A stretch of DNA of 64,000 nt from an uncultured Succiniclasticum sp. (GTDB lineage Bacteria; Bacillota; Negativicutes; Acidaminococcales; Acidaminococcaceae): assembly GCA_900544275.1 (NCBI GenBank), contig UQUU01000008.1:32984-96983 (forward strand), read 5' to 3'. A model generated the notes under the pieces. That model worked only from the letters and a program-made list of their open reading frames with translations, was not told the origin of the DNA and did no database searches. Each line of letters begins with the position of its first letter. Position 1 is the stretch's first letter. The translations under genes and the position numbers were made by a program. Below are positions 25,020 to 34,422 of the stretch, in pieces.

Positions 25020-26531
25020 TTATTTTGCATAAGATGCAACAGCGCTGTCCTTCAAGAGCACGTCATGGGCGCCGCCTTCCACAATCGAAGTGGAAGAAAC
25101 CAGCGTCAATTTTGCGTTCTTCCGCAGTTCACCTAAATTCAAGGCGCCACAATTGCACATAGTGCTACGGATCTTAGCCAGCGTCAGGTTCACATTGTCT
25201 TTCAAAGAACCGGCATACGGCACATAGGAGTCAACGCCTTCTTCAAAAGAAAGCTTTTGAGAGCCACCCAGATCGTAGCGCTGCCAGTTACGGGCCCGAT
25301 TGGAGCCTTCACCCCAATATTCTTTCATATAGCTGCCGTTGATATTCACTTTATCTGTGGGGCTTTCATCAAAACGGGCGAAGTAACGGCCCAACATGAG
25401 GAAATCCGCCCCCATCGCCAGCGCCAGGGTCATATGGTAATCGTACACAATGCCGCCGTCGCTGCAGACAGGCACATAGATGCCGGTTTCTTTATAATAT
25501 TCGTCACGGGCTTTGCAAACATCGATCAGCGCCGTAGCCTGACCGCGGCCAATCCCCTTGGTCTCACGGGTAATGCAGATCGAACCGCCGCCGATACCGA
25601 CTTTTACAAAATCAGCGCCGCTTTCCGCCAGAAAACGGAAACCTTCCGCATCCACTACGTTGCCGGCCCCAACCTTCACCGTATCACCGTAATGATCCCG
25701 GATCCATTTCAGCGTGAGCCGCTGCCACTCGGAATAACCTTCGGAAGAGTCGATACACAACACGTCCACCCCGGCTTCCACCAAAGCGGGCACACGCTCC
25801 GCATAATCGCGGGTATTGATACCGGCGCCTACCACATGGCGTTTTTTATTGTCCAGCAGTTCCAGCGGGTATTCTTTATGCGATACATAGTCTTTACGGA
25901 ACACCATGTACAGCAGACGGCCTTCATTATCAATGATGGGCAGCGTATTGAGTTTATGATCCCAGATAATATCATTAGCCTGCTGCAGGGTCGTATCCTT
26001 TTTCCCTACGACCATCTGCTTGATGGGGGTCATAAAATCTTTCACCTGCGTAGACAGATCCATGCGGCTGACACGATAGTCACGGCTGGTAACGATGCCT
26101 TCCAGACGTCCGTTTACGGTTCCGTCGCTGGTCACTGCCACAGTGGAATGACCGGTCTTTTCTTTCAGCACCAGAATGTCTTTCAGGGTGCTGTCCGGAG
26201 TAATGTTGGAATCACTGGTCACAAAGCCGGCCCGGTAACTTTTTACATTGCGCACCATCTGGGCTTCGTCTTCAATCGTCTGGGAGCCATAGATAAAGGA
26301 ACAGCCGCCTTCCCGGGACAGTGCGACTGCCAGCGTATCGTTGGAAACGGACTGCATAATAGCAGAAACCATCGGGATATTTAACGTAAGAGCCGCCTCT
26401 TCGCCCTTTTTAAATTTTACCAACGGCGTCTGCAGGGACACATTGTCAGGGATACACTTGGACGAAGAATACCCCGGTACCAACAGGTACTCACTGAAAG
26501 TATGTGCAGGTTCATCATAATAAAATGCCAA
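25020..26531 (-). CDS. guaB: Inosine-5'-monophosphate dehydrogenase
   Basis: Oxidises IMP to XMP with NAD, the committed step of GMP synthesis (EC 1.1.1.205). The TIM barrel is interrupted by two CBS domains (about residues 100-225: LKDILVLKEKTGHSTVAV and QQANDIIWDHKLNTLPI). The catalytic loop reads GGGSICITRE with Cys319, and the phosphate-binding SDGGIVYDYHM follows. The protein is 503 residues, longer than the common 485-490, and has Ile in place of the usual Thr after the catalytic Cys, placing it in a divergent IMPDH subgroup. The start is TTG (26531), as no ATG fits; AAGGA lies upstream. The promoter is at 26568-26596. Confidence 0.93.
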   Translation of the reverse strand: MAFYYDEPAHTFSEYLLVPGYSSSKCIPDNVSLQTPLVKFKKGEEAALTLNIPMVSAIMQSVSNDTLAVALSREGGCSFIYGSQTIEDEAQMVRNVKSYRAGFVTSDSNITPDSTLKDILVLKEKTGHSTVAVTSDGTVNGRLEGIVTSRDYRVSRMDLSTQVKDFMTPIKQMVVGKKDTTLQQANDIIWDHKLNTLPIIDNEGRLLYMVFRKDYVSHKEYPLELLDNKKRHVVGAGINTRDYAERVPALVEAGVDVLCIDSSEGYSEWQRLTLKWIRDHYGDTVKVGAGNVVDAEGFRFLAESGADFVKVGIGGGSICITRETKGIGRGQATALIDVCKARDEYYKETGIYVPVCSDGGIVYDYHMTLALAMGADFLMLGRYFARFDESPTDKVNINGSYMKEYWGEGSNRARNWQRYDLGGSQKLSFEEGVDSYVPYAGSLKDNVNLTLAKIRSTMCNCGALNLGELRKNAKLTLVSSTSIVEGGAHDVLLKDSAVASYAK

Positions 26532-26567
26532 TCGTCACACCATCCTTTTCAAAATATTAATAGTAAA

Positions 26568-26596
26568 ATTGTATTACAGGATAGCTTTTCTGTCCA
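26568..26596 (-). promoter_or_regulatory. Promoter of guaB
   Basis: On the minus strand TGGACA (26591-26596), 17-bp spacer, TACAAT (26568-26573). A CTGTCCT/AGGACAG hairpin (26637-26653) upstream may end transcripts coming from purD. Confidence 0.65.
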
Positions 26597-26691
26597 CTAA
26601 AAAATTTTTATTGACAGAACAGCCCTGCAAAAGCAACTGTCCTCTTAGGACAGGACTCCTCTATCACGAGTCAAATCGTCGGCGAAAAAGC

Positions 26692-27969
26692 TTACTTTTT
26701 CAAAGCGCGCCAGGCAATATCCTTACGATAATGGACCTGATCGAAATGAATTTTTTCCACGGCGGAATAGGCTCTGTCTTTTGCGCTTTTTATGTCTTCC
26801 GCTAAAGCCGTTACGCCCAGTACCCGACCACCTGCCGTGACGACCTTGCCCTCAACAGACCTGGTACCGGCATGGAATACCGCTACATTTTCCATGGCGT
26901 CTGCTTCTTCCAGGCCGGTAATAACTTTCCCGTTTTCATAACTTGCAGGATAACCGCCGGAAGCCATAACGATACAAACTGCAGCGCAGTGTTTCCACTG
27001 TACCAGAGACGGATCCAGCGTACCCGTAGCGCAGGCCAGCATGATTTCCGCCAGATCACTGTCCAACAAAGGCAGAATGACCTGGGTTTCCGGATCGCCA
27101 AAGCGACAATTGAACTCTACTACTTTAATGCTGTCGCCTTTGATCATCAAACCGGCATAAAGGCAGCCGGCATACGTTCTGCCTTCGGCATTCAGCGCGG
27201 CAATCACCGGCTTCAAAACCGTCTCTTCCGCTTTGATCCGCAGCGCTTCCGTCATGACCGGAGCCGGCGCATAGGCGCCCATGCCGCCGGTATTGGGTCC
27301 CTCATCCCCGTCATTCACCCGTTTATGATCCTGGGAAGCGATCATCGGCACCACGATCTTACCATCGGTAAAGGCAAGAAGCGTCGCTTCCTCCCCTTCC
27401 ATAAACTCTTCCAATACCACGCGGGCCCCCGCTTCGCCAAATTTGTGTCCGGCCATCATATCCTCTATGGCAGCCAGGGCCTCCGCTTTGGTCATCGCCA
27501 CCACAACGCCTTTGCCGGCAGCCAGGCCATCCGCTTTAACAACGACAGGCGCGCCGTGCTCTTCCACAAAAGCATACGCAGTTTCAATATCCGTGCAGAC
27601 TTTGAAAGCTGCTGTCGGAATATTATATTTTTCCATCAACCCCTTGGAAAAAGCCTTGGAACCTTCCAGCTCCGCAGCGTTTTTATTGGGGCCGAACACC
27701 GGCAGGCCCCGGGAGCGGAAAATATCACCTAAACCGGCGACCAGCGTGGCTTCCGGTCCTACTACAGTCAGGTCGATACTGTTTTCTTCCGCAAAATCCG
27801 CCAGGGCATTTAAATCGCCCAGATCCAGAGACTGACAGGAGCATTTGGGCAGTTTTGCAATACCGGGATTTCCCGGCACTACAATCAGGCTCTCCACCCG
27901 ATCACTTTGAGACAGCTTCCACGCCAATGCATGCTCGCGTCCGCCGCCGCCAATCAATAATAGTTTCAT
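26692..27969 (-). CDS. purD: Phosphoribosylamine--glycine ligase
   Basis: ATP-grasp enzyme joining glycine to 5-phosphoribosylamine, step 2 of de novo purine synthesis (EC 6.3.4.13). The N-terminal MKLLLIGGGGREHALAWKL is diagnostic, as are VVKADGLAAGKGV (about residues 140-152), DHKRVNDGDEGPNTGGMGAYAP and NCRFGDPETQ. Length 425 is typical. GAGG lies six to seven bases before the ATG, and purH ends nine bases upstream, so it is the last gene of the purE-M-N-H-D operon. Confidence 0.97.
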   Translation of the reverse strand: MKLLLIGGGGREHALAWKLSQSDRVESLIVVPGNPGIAKLPKCSCQSLDLGDLNALADFAEENSIDLTVVGPEATLVAGLGDIFRSRGLPVFGPNKNAAELEGSKAFSKGLMEKYNIPTAAFKVCTDIETAYAFVEEHGAPVVVKADGLAAGKGVVVAMTKAEALAAIEDMMAGHKFGEAGARVVLEEFMEGEEATLLAFTDGKIVVPMIASQDHKRVNDGDEGPNTGGMGAYAPAPVMTEALRIKAEETVLKPVIAALNAEGRTYAGCLYAGLMIKGDSIKVVEFNCRFGDPETQVILPLLDSDLAEIMLACATGTLDPSLVQWKHCAAVCIVMASGGYPASYENGKVITGLEEADAMENVAVFHAGTRSVEGKVVTAGGRVLGVTALAEDIKSAKDRAYSAVEKIHFDQVHYRKDIAWRALKK

Positions 27970-27978
27970 CGCTGCGCC

Positions 27979-28581
27979 TCACTCATTGTCTTTATGTAAT
28001 TGTTTTTGTAAATATTCGGTGATCATCGCGTCATATAAAGAAGTATGGCGGAAAGCTTCCATCGCCAGACTCTTACGGGTATGCAGATCAATATCGCCTT
28101 TTTCTTCCAGCATGGCCTTCAGGTCCTCGTACCGTTCCGGGTTAGTAATGATCACCACATCATGAAAATTTTTAGCCGAAGCGCGTACCATGGCCGGTCC
28201 GCCGATGTCGATATTCTCGATCGCCTCTGCCTCCGTCACACCCGGCTTTTCAATCGTCGCCTTAAAAGGATAGAGATTGACCACCACTAAATCGATGGGG
28301 ACGATCCCATGTTCCTTCATCTGCGCCATATGCTCCGGGTTATCCCGTACGCCCAGGATCGCGCCGTGAATCTTCGGATTCAGCGTTTTGACCCGTCCGT
28401 CCATGATTTCAGGAAAACCGGTCACCTCGCTGACGTAAGTCACCGGAATACCGGCCTCCTGAATTGCTTTCATAGTGCCGCCGGTAGAAATAATCTCTAC
28501 CCCTTTTGCATGCAAAAACGCCGCTAACTCCTTAATTCCGGTCTTATCAGAAACACTTAACAACGCCCGTTTAATTCTCAT
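27979..28581 (-). CDS. purH: Stand-alone IMP cyclohydrolase (N-terminal half of PurH)
   Basis: Final step of IMP synthesis: closes FAICAR to IMP. Only the methylglyoxal-synthase-like cyclohydrolase domain is present: RALLSVSDKTGI at the start, STGGT, GGRVKTLHP-like GRVKTLNPKIHG (about residues 62-73) and NIDIGGPAMVRASAKN (about 130-145). The AICAR transformylase domain (about 310 residues) that is fused downstream in most bacteria is absent. The protein ends naturally at 200 residues with purD starting nine bases later, so this is not a truncation of a following frame. A separate AICAR transformylase should exist elsewhere in the genome. Confidence 0.93.
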   Translation of the reverse strand: MRIKRALLSVSDKTGIKELAAFLHAKGVEIISTGGTMKAIQEAGIPVTYVSEVTGFPEIMDGRVKTLNPKIHGAILGVRDNPEHMAQMKEHGIVPIDLVVVNLYPFKATIEKPGVTEAEAIENIDIGGPAMVRASAKNFHDVVIITNPERYEDLKAMLEEKGDIDLHTRKSLAMEAFRHTSLYDAMITEYLQKQLHKDNE

Positions 28582-28614
28582 TTTGCATCGCTCCCGTTCA
28601 CACTGATCCGCTTC

Positions 28615-29223
28615 TTATTTTGCAATCTTTACATGACGTCCTGCTACTGACAGCTTGCCTTCCGCCCACAGTTTCACCGCTTCCGGCAGCGCTTTATGTT
28701 CCTGTTCCAAAATACGGGCAGCCAGAGACTCCTCCGTATCCTCATCCAATACCGGCACAGCCTTTTGTAAAATAATCGGACCGGTATCCGTCCCTTCATC
28801 CACAAAATGCACCGTGCAGCCGGAGATCTTCACCCCATAATCCACCGCCTGGCCCTGCGCGTCCAGCCCAGTAAAGCTGGGCAATAAAGCCGGATGAATA
28901 TTGATGATTTTATGTTCCCACCGGCGGATGAAAAAACCGCTCAGGATCCGCATAAAACCTGCCAGGACCACCAGTTCCGCGCCGGCCTCCCGCAACGCGT
29001 CATCAATCTTGCTTTCAAACTCCGTTTTATCTTTACAGGCTTTACGTTCCACCACCACGGCCGGAATATGAGCCTTTGCCGCCCGTTGCAAAGCCAACGC
29101 TTCACCCTGGTCGCTGATGACGACCGCCACTTCTGCCGGCAGCTCGCCGGATGCAATATGATCAAGAAGGGATTGCAGATTGCTGCCCCGGCCGCTGACC
29201 AGTACGCCAATCTTTTTACGCAC
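28615..29223 (-). CDS. purN: Phosphoribosylglycinamide formyltransferase
   Basis: Transfers a formyl group from 10-formyl-THF to GAR, step 3 of purine synthesis (EC 2.1.2.2). GVLVSGRGSNLQSL at the N-terminus, LAGFMRIL, and the catalytic INIHPALLPSF block (Asn/His) followed by SGCTVHFVDEGTDTGPI (catalytic Asp) are all intact. Length 202 is typical. The start is a GTG at 29223, which overlaps the end of purM by eight bases. The 202-aa folate-dependent form implies the cell does not rely on formate-dependent PurT for this step. Confidence 0.96.
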   Translation of the reverse strand: MRKKIGVLVSGRGSNLQSLLDHIASGELPAEVAVVISDQGEALALQRAAKAHIPAVVVERKACKDKTEFESKIDDALREAGAELVVLAGFMRILSGFFIRRWEHKIINIHPALLPSFTGLDAQGQAVDYGVKISGCTVHFVDEGTDTGPIILQKAVPVLDEDTEESLAARILEQEHKALPEAVKLWAEGKLSVAGRHVKIAK

Positions 29224-30280
29224 CGAACACCCCGCCTTTCATCACGGTCTCCTTGTGACCGGGAACAATTTTCCCCAGTTCGTAGAACGTTTCACCGTGT
29301 TCCCGCAGATGCGCGCGCACCGCATCCGCTTCAGCCGGATCAAGAACCAGCACCATGCCTACACCCATATTAAAGGTCCGATACATTTCTTTCACCGGTA
29401 CATTGCCCCATTCCTGCAGCTTCTTAAAGACCACCGGGACCTCCCAGGCCGCCGCATCGATTTCCGCATTACAGTTTTTCGGTAAAATACGGGGAATGTT
29501 ATCATAAAAACCGCCGCCGGTAATGTGTACCATGCCGTGGAGATCAAATTTTTCAAGCAAAGGCAGGCAGGTCTTAGGATACAGGCGCGTCGGCGTCAGC
29601 AACTTTTCACCCAGCGTGCAGCCAAATTCAGGAATCTGCGTGTCCACAGTAAAGCCCATGACTTCAAAGCAGATTTTACGCACCAGCGAAAAGCCGTTGG
29701 AATGTACACCGGAAGAAGGCAGTCCCAGTAAAATATCGCCGGCCTTTACTTTGTCTCCGGTGATCATCTTGCTGCGTTCCACCACACCTACACAAAATCC
29801 GGCAATATCGTATTCACCCCTGGCATAAAAACCGTGCATTTCTGCCGTTTCCCCGCCAATCAGGGCACAGCCGCTCTCCTTGCAGGCATCGGCTACCCCC
29901 TTTACAATATCCGCTACTTTTTGAGAATCTACTTTATCGACGGCAATGTAATCCAGGAAAAACAGCGGCTCCGCCCCCTGCACCAGAATGTCATTGACGC
30001 ACATAGCCACAGCATCCTGCCCTACGGAACCGTGCTGATTCATTAAAAAAGCCAATTTTAACTTGGTGCCCACCCCGTCCGTACCGGAAACCAGGATTGG
30101 CTCCTTATATTTTTTCGTATCCAGGGCAAACAGGCCGCCAAAACCGCCCAGATCTCCGATCACTTCCGGTCTGTAACTGGCGCGTACACTTTCTTTCATC
30201 AAATCTACCGCTTTGTTGCCTGCGTCGATATCGACCCCTGCGTCCGCATAGGTCAATTGTTTTTTGGTGTCTTCGCTCAT
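29216..30280 (-). CDS. purM: Phosphoribosylformylglycinamidine cyclo-ligase (AIR synthetase)
   Basis: ATP-dependent ring closure of FGAM to AIR, step 5 (EC 6.3.3.1). Starts MSEDTKKQLTYADAGVDIDAG; DLGGFGGLF, VSGTDGVGTKL (about residue 65), GGETAEMHGFY and the Gly-rich HITGGGFYDNIPRIL are the PurM signatures. The start is ATG 30280, five bases after GGGGAGG; an in-frame ATG at 30328 has no such site. The resulting 354 residues match the family. It overlaps purN by eight bases. Confidence 0.96.
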   Translation of the reverse strand: MSEDTKKQLTYADAGVDIDAGNKAVDLMKESVRASYRPEVIGDLGGFGGLFALDTKKYKEPILVSGTDGVGTKLKLAFLMNQHGSVGQDAVAMCVNDILVQGAEPLFFLDYIAVDKVDSQKVADIVKGVADACKESGCALIGGETAEMHGFYARGEYDIAGFCVGVVERSKMITGDKVKAGDILLGLPSSGVHSNGFSLVRKICFEVMGFTVDTQIPEFGCTLGEKLLTPTRLYPKTCLPLLEKFDLHGMVHITGGGFYDNIPRILPKNCNAEIDAAAWEVPVVFKKLQEWGNVPVKEMYRTFNMGVGMVLVLDPAEADAVRAHLREHGETFYELGKIVPGHKETVMKGGVFGA

Positions 30281-30378
30281 GACAGCCTCCCCTAAAATAT
30301 CCTTTTTAACGTTACAGCCCGGCCGCAAAGCCGCCGTTTCTGCTTCATCCGCGCTTTACGCGCCATACGCCGCTGTAT

Positions 30379-30876
30379 TTATTTTTTCTCATTCCGTACT
30401 GCTTCCAATTTTGCCGCCTTCTCAGCTACCTCAGCACGCATTTTTTCACGGTAGGCTGCTAACTTTTCTACCAATTCCGGATGCGCTCCGGCCAGAATTT
30501 CCACAGCAAAAATAGCCGCATTCTTAGCCCCGTCGATGGCCATGGTCGCCACCGGAACTCCGGGTGGCATCTGAACAAAGCTTAATAAAGCATCCATCCC
30601 TTTCAAAGGGCCGCCGCCAATCGGTATGCCGATCACAGGCAACGTGGTATAAGCTGCGATCACACCGCCTAAATGAGCCGCCAGGCCCGCAGCGGCAATA
30701 ATGGCTTCCACGCCCCGTTCTCTGGCTTCTGCCGCAAAGGCATGGACCTGATCCGGAGTACGATGGGCCGAAGCCACTACAACTTCTACTTCAACACCGA
30801 ATTCTTTTAACGTTTTTTCAGCCGGTTCTAAAATAGGCCAGTCTGAATTGCTTCCCATGATAATGGCAACCTTCAT
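30379..30876 (-). CDS. purE: N5-carboxyaminoimidazole ribonucleotide mutase
   Basis: Converts N5-CAIR to CAIR (class I PurE, EC 5.4.99.18). The N-terminal IIMGSNSDWPI, SAHRTPDQ (catalytic His), AAAGLAAHLGGVIAAYTTLPVIGIP and PPGVPVATMAIDGAKNAA motifs are clear; 165 residues is normal. Start at ATG 30876 with AAGGAG eight bases upstream. First gene of the purE-M-N-H-D operon behind a good promoter (30966-30994). Class I PurE normally needs PurK, which is not in this window. Confidence 0.96.
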   Translation of the reverse strand: MKVAIIMGSNSDWPILEPAEKTLKEFGVEVEVVVASAHRTPDQVHAFAAEARERGVEAIIAAAGLAAHLGGVIAAYTTLPVIGIPIGGGPLKGMDALLSFVQMPPGVPVATMAIDGAKNAAIFAVEILAGAHPELVEKLAAYREKMRAEVAEKAAKLEAVRNEKK

Positions 30877-30965
30877 CACAATCTCTCCTTGTTCACAAAA
30901 CGTGTTTCTTATGGAATTTTGGGTACAAAAAACCAACCTTACAACAGGGTAAAGTTATTTAATTA

Positions 30966-30994
30966 ATTTTACCAATATGCCGTTAGAGTGTCAA
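30966..30994 (-). promoter_or_regulatory. Promoter of the purE-M-N-H-D operon
   Basis: On the minus strand, consensus TTGACA (30989-30994), 17-bp spacer, TAAAAT (30966-30971). The 90-base leader to purE shows no purine-riboswitch core that I can recognise. Confidence 0.75.
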
Positions 30995-31150
30995 ATCTAT
31001 TACACCTTTCTTACTATTTCTTACACAGCACATGATGTGGCTTCGCCAACGGCTCTTTCACAGGCCGGGAAATATGCGGAAAACGGCAAAAAATTTATCG
31101 AAAAAAGCGAATGAATCAAAGATATCGGCAAGAACTCCCGGAGACGTATT

Positions 31151-31810
31151 TCAAACCGAGTCTTCCCGTTTTTCAAACAACGAAAACAGATTGACCGGCG
31201 TTTCACCGCATAAGTTATACCCCGGCGCTTTTTCCAGCGCTTTCGCCCGGGCCAGCTGCAGGTCATGGTACACCTGCCATTTGGCCTGCACCTGTTCTTT
31301 GCCGTATTGGCGGAGAATATAAGAGGGATGGTAGGTAGCAATGCAGTCGAATCCCTGCCTCGTCTGAAACCATTGCCCTCTCTGTCGCGTGATGCGCATG
31401 GAGGGTTCTCCTAAATAATGCAGTGCTACGGTCCCTAACGCTACGATGACCTTGGGCTGTAAAATCGCCATTTCCCGTTCCAGCCAGATCTTACCGCAAA
31501 AATCAGCCTCTGCTAACGTAGGCGTACGATTTCCCCTTGGTCTGCATTTGATAATATTACTGGTCAAAACCCTGTCCCGCGTGATCTGCACGGACCACAG
31601 GGCTTTATCCAGCAATTGACCGGACGGACCGATCAGGGGACAGCCGTAATCATCCTCCACCCCTCCGGGTCCTTCCCCTATAAAAACAAGAGGGCTGTCG
31701 GCACAGCCATACCACCCCACAGGCGCTTTACAATCTTCCCGTAACGGACAGGAGCGACACGAGGTCAATTCCCCGGCCAGACTTTGCAACTGTTCTTCTT
31801 TTAATGACAT
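31151..31810 (-). CDS. Uracil-DNA glycosylase, family 4-like (iron-sulfur)
   Basis: Base-excision repair enzyme removing uracil from DNA. N-terminal cysteines CRSCPLREDC (about residues 18-27) and later Cys residues (KCRPRGNR, ADFCGKIW) fit the [4Fe-4S] ligands of family 4 enzymes. The active-site motif GEGPGGVEDDYGCPLIGPSG (key residues GEGPG and Glu/Asp) and the C-terminal HPSYILR are intact. 219 residues is normal. GAGGTAGATC precedes the ATG. It is a lone minus-strand gene upstream of the purE promoter region. Confidence 0.92.
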   Translation of the reverse strand: MSLKEEQLQSLAGELTSCRSCPLREDCKAPVGWYGCADSPLVFIGEGPGGVEDDYGCPLIGPSGQLLDKALWSVQITRDRVLTSNIIKCRPRGNRTPTLAEADFCGKIWLEREMAILQPKVIVALGTVALHYLGEPSMRITRQRGQWFQTRQGFDCIATYHPSYILRQYGKEQVQAKWQVYHDLQLARAKALEKAPGYNLCGETPVNLFSLFEKREDSV

Positions 31811-32002
31811 GATCTACCTCGTGTGACCGCCGGTAAAACAACGCGCGGAAAAGTCCAACTGGTGTTCTCACGCCTTGCCTTACATTCCGGCTTTGCGTAT
31901 CTTACTTGCGAAATATTGCTTGCGTGCCGGACTTTCTTCAAAATCCATTCCGCTTCCCTTACAGGATACGGCGACAAGGCCGTATCACCTTATCGCCGTA
32001 CT

Positions 32003-32434
32003 TCATGAGTCACCGCAACAACCGCAGTGGTCAGGCCGTTCTATGACTACCGACCGCCCTGCAATTTTCGAAGGCAATGCATCATACCCGCTGTGAATCA
32101 TCCAGAACTTCTTTCCCTGTTCGGTAAAAATCACTCCGTAGGAAGAATTTCCTGCATGGTTTTGCAAAAAGATATCCGCTTCAGCCCTGTTTTCACTAAA
32201 TTCATGTGTCTTATCAAAATAAATATTGGCGCCGATCGCTTCCACCACAGCCGTCGGCAGACAACCGGTATGTCTGTCAGGAAACTTTTCCGCCAGCTCC
32301 GCTTTTAACCGCATCCGCACCGCTTCGCAGATTTGCTGCTCCGTCATGGTAAAAGGATACACCGAAACCAACGCCTGATGCACCCTGCTTTCTTCATCTT
32401 CCAAAATTTTCAACCCCCAATATGGCAGGTTCAC
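32003..32434 (-). CDS. Hypothetical protein, 143 aa
   Basis: Not recognised. Soluble protein with an N-terminal helical region (SRVHQALVSVYPFTMTEQQ and AVRMRLKAELAEKFP) and a beta-looking second half (GNSSYGVIFTEQGKKFWMIHSGYDALP). It ends in the cysteine pair HCGCCGDS, which could bind metal. The start is GTG 32434 with AAGG six bases upstream; no ATG is available. No operon partner is apparent, since the neighbouring genes on this strand are more than 120 bases away on each side. Confidence 0.65.
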   Translation of the reverse strand: MNLPYWGLKILEDEESRVHQALVSVYPFTMTEQQICEAVRMRLKAELAEKFPDRHTGCLPTAVVEAIGANIYFDKTHEFSENRAEADIFLQNHAGNSSYGVIFTEQGKKFWMIHSGYDALPSKIAGRSVVIERPDHCGCCGDS

Positions 32435-32559
32435 CGCTGCCCTTGCTTAAATCCGGTTCCTTGCAAATGCAAAACCGCTGACACCGGCCTTCCCGCCTGA
32501 CTACGGCGCTTTATTGTCGGCACTTTATCATGAAAGCAAGAAGAACGAAAAGCGTCTTT

Positions 32560-32922
32560 TTATTCAGCAAGCAGCAATTCCTTTGCATCCAGGATCGCCT
32601 GCCCCGCAGCGCAAGCCGGGCAGAAACAGGTTTTGCCGCCGGCCTCTTTCACCTTGATCGCCGTTTCTGCCAGATGAGCTGCTGCGTTTTCACCAAACAT
32701 CTTCTTTCCTGCATCAGAAGTAAATAACGCCAACACCGAATCAATATCCTGCACATCTTCTTCCAATTCCGCAATCAATGTTTCGCCCGCTTTCTTTTCC
32801 CCGGGAGTATCCAGCGCAGCCAAATACCCCTGCGCCACAACTCTTAATTCCTGGCAGCAGCTGGGAGCTTCCAACAGTTCCTTCACTCGGTCAACGATAA
32901 ACTCGCGTTCTTCTTCAGTCAT
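32560..32922 (-). CDS. Small helical protein with CxxC motif, function unknown
   Basis: Acidic, almost entirely helical 120-residue protein with Cys pairs at SCCQEL (about residue 22) and FCPACAAG (about residue 99, a CxxC). I recall related short proteins in Negativicutes carrying the database label 'heat-shock protein Hsp90', but nothing resembling an Hsp90 ATPase domain is visible here and that name should not be trusted. It begins seven bases after the symporter stop, so it probably shares the symporter transcript. The two cysteine pairs suggest a metal or redox function, which is inference. Confidence 0.75.
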   Translation of the reverse strand: MTEEEREFIVDRVKELLEAPSCCQELRVVAQGYLAALDTPGEKKAGETLIAELEEDVQDIDSVLALFTSDAGKKMFGENAAAHLAETAIKVKEAGGKTCFCPACAAGQAILDAKELLLAE

Positions 32923-32928
32923 GTTCGC

Positions 32929-34329
32929 TCATCCTTTCTCTACCTCGTAACTGTATTTTCTTAAGAGTCCCGGCAGCAAGACCACCGCGCTTACGGCCAG
33001 GCCTAAAAACAGAGGTTTTATCGAAGTACCTGCAAAAGTGGCGGCTAAAGCCACCCCGGTACTTAGCAACATAGACAATACGGCCCGTCTGGCGCCCACA
33101 CGCCCCGGACAGAAAATCGCCAGCGACAGCGGCAGAAAGATTCCTCCGCCCCGCAGAGCCATGGATAAATAGTTCCAGAAAAGAATCTGCGAATCCTGAT
33201 GCAACAAGGCAAAACCGCAGGCGCAGAACATCACGCCTAAAACCACCAGGCGATTGAGCCTCAGCAGCCCCCGGTTCGACTTGATTTTAAGCCACGGGGA
33301 CAAAATATCTTTCGAGACCATGGTGCCGATCCCCAGAGAAAGGCCCCCGATAGAGCCAATCAGGGAAAGGAATATGCCCCCCATCGCCACAGATCCCAGC
33401 CATACCGGCTGATGTTGTAAAAGGTACAAAGGCAAAACCAGGATCGGGCTGACACCCGGATGAAGCGCGTGCATATACACACCGATCATCGAACAGGGCA
33501 GACCCACCGGAATGGCCACCAACGCCGCTGCGAAAGTGCCATAAGCCGCTGTTTTCGGATCAGAGGCAGAAAAAATGGTCTGAATATACGTCTGGGTACA
33601 AATGATTCCCACTAAAAGCGAGAGAAATTTTTCCAGTGCGTTGACCCCGCCGTTCCCCAAAGGATCAAACCAGGGCGAAAAGGGCAGCGACGCGAAAATG
33701 GACGGATCCGTATAAAGGCTCCAGAACGCCGCGCCGCCCGCCAAAAACAGGCTGAAAAAAATCACAGTCATTTTTAAAATACCGCTTACCCCGGCGCTTT
33801 TCATCCCGCCGAAAAAAACATAACAGGCCACTAACGTAACCAAAAAACACGCAGACTCCCCGGGAGAAATGGCAAAGACCGCCGAAATAAGTGCAATACC
33901 GGGCAAACAGCTGGCTACCGCACTGAAAAATATCCCCAGAGACGATACGACACTGGCAATAGATCCGGCTTTTTTACCGTAATGCAATACAAAATACTGA
34001 GGAATCGTTTCCAGGCCCGTCTTACGCAGAGGACCCGCATAAAACAGACCCATAATAATGAAGGTCAAACCGCTGCCTAACGTAAACCACCAGGCTGACA
34101 ACCCTGCCGAATACGCAAGTTGAGCCGTTCCTACCGTAGCGCCGCCGCCGATGATTGTCCCGGCAATGCTGCCGGCCACCATGGGCACGCCGGCGCTGCG
34201 TCCCCCCAGACTATACCCCTCCGCGCTTTTAACCGAACCGGCGGCATATATACCGCCGCCAATCACAGCAGCAACAGTGGTCAGCATGATAATCATATGT
34301 AACGTAGTAATTTCTAACTGTGCCTGCAT
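32929..34329 (-). CDS. Sodium:solute symporter family protein
   Basis: Secondary transporter of the SSS family with about 13 hydrophobic helices over 466 residues. The family pattern is visible: SAEGYSLGGRSAG after TM1, GGGATVGTAQLAYSAGLSAWW in TM2-3, RKTGLETIPQYFVLHYGKKAG, and a later GSIGGLSLGIGTMVSKDI. The substrate cannot be deduced. AGGAG lies five bases before the ATG. The small CxxC protein gene follows seven bases after the stop. The ArsR-type metal sensor is divergent from it, so the transporter could be a target of that regulator, although SSS proteins are not usual metal transporters. Confidence 0.9.
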   Translation of the reverse strand: MQAQLEITTLHMIIMLTTVAAVIGGGIYAAGSVKSAEGYSLGGRSAGVPMVAGSIAGTIIGGGATVGTAQLAYSAGLSAWWFTLGSGLTFIIMGLFYAGPLRKTGLETIPQYFVLHYGKKAGSIASVVSSLGIFFSAVASCLPGIALISAVFAISPGESACFLVTLVACYVFFGGMKSAGVSGILKMTVIFFSLFLAGGAAFWSLYTDPSIFASLPFSPWFDPLGNGGVNALEKFLSLLVGIICTQTYIQTIFSASDPKTAAYGTFAAALVAIPVGLPCSMIGVYMHALHPGVSPILVLPLYLLQHQPVWLGSVAMGGIFLSLIGSIGGLSLGIGTMVSKDILSPWLKIKSNRGLLRLNRLVVLGVMFCACGFALLHQDSQILFWNYLSMALRGGGIFLPLSLAIFCPGRVGARRAVLSMLLSTGVALAATFAGTSIKPLFLGLAVSAVVLLPGLLRKYSYEVEKG

Positions 34330-34422
34330 TTTAACTCCTAAAAATAATCGACCTTGGCTTCATTATACTCCACCGGAAACAACCTCGTCAAAACCCCTGT
34401 TTCTGTTCCGTCAAATTCGTGC

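Noticed and set aside
30877..31000. Possible purine riboswitch before purE
   Set aside because: Only a promoter and a short leader are visible; no conserved loop-loop or junction sequence.
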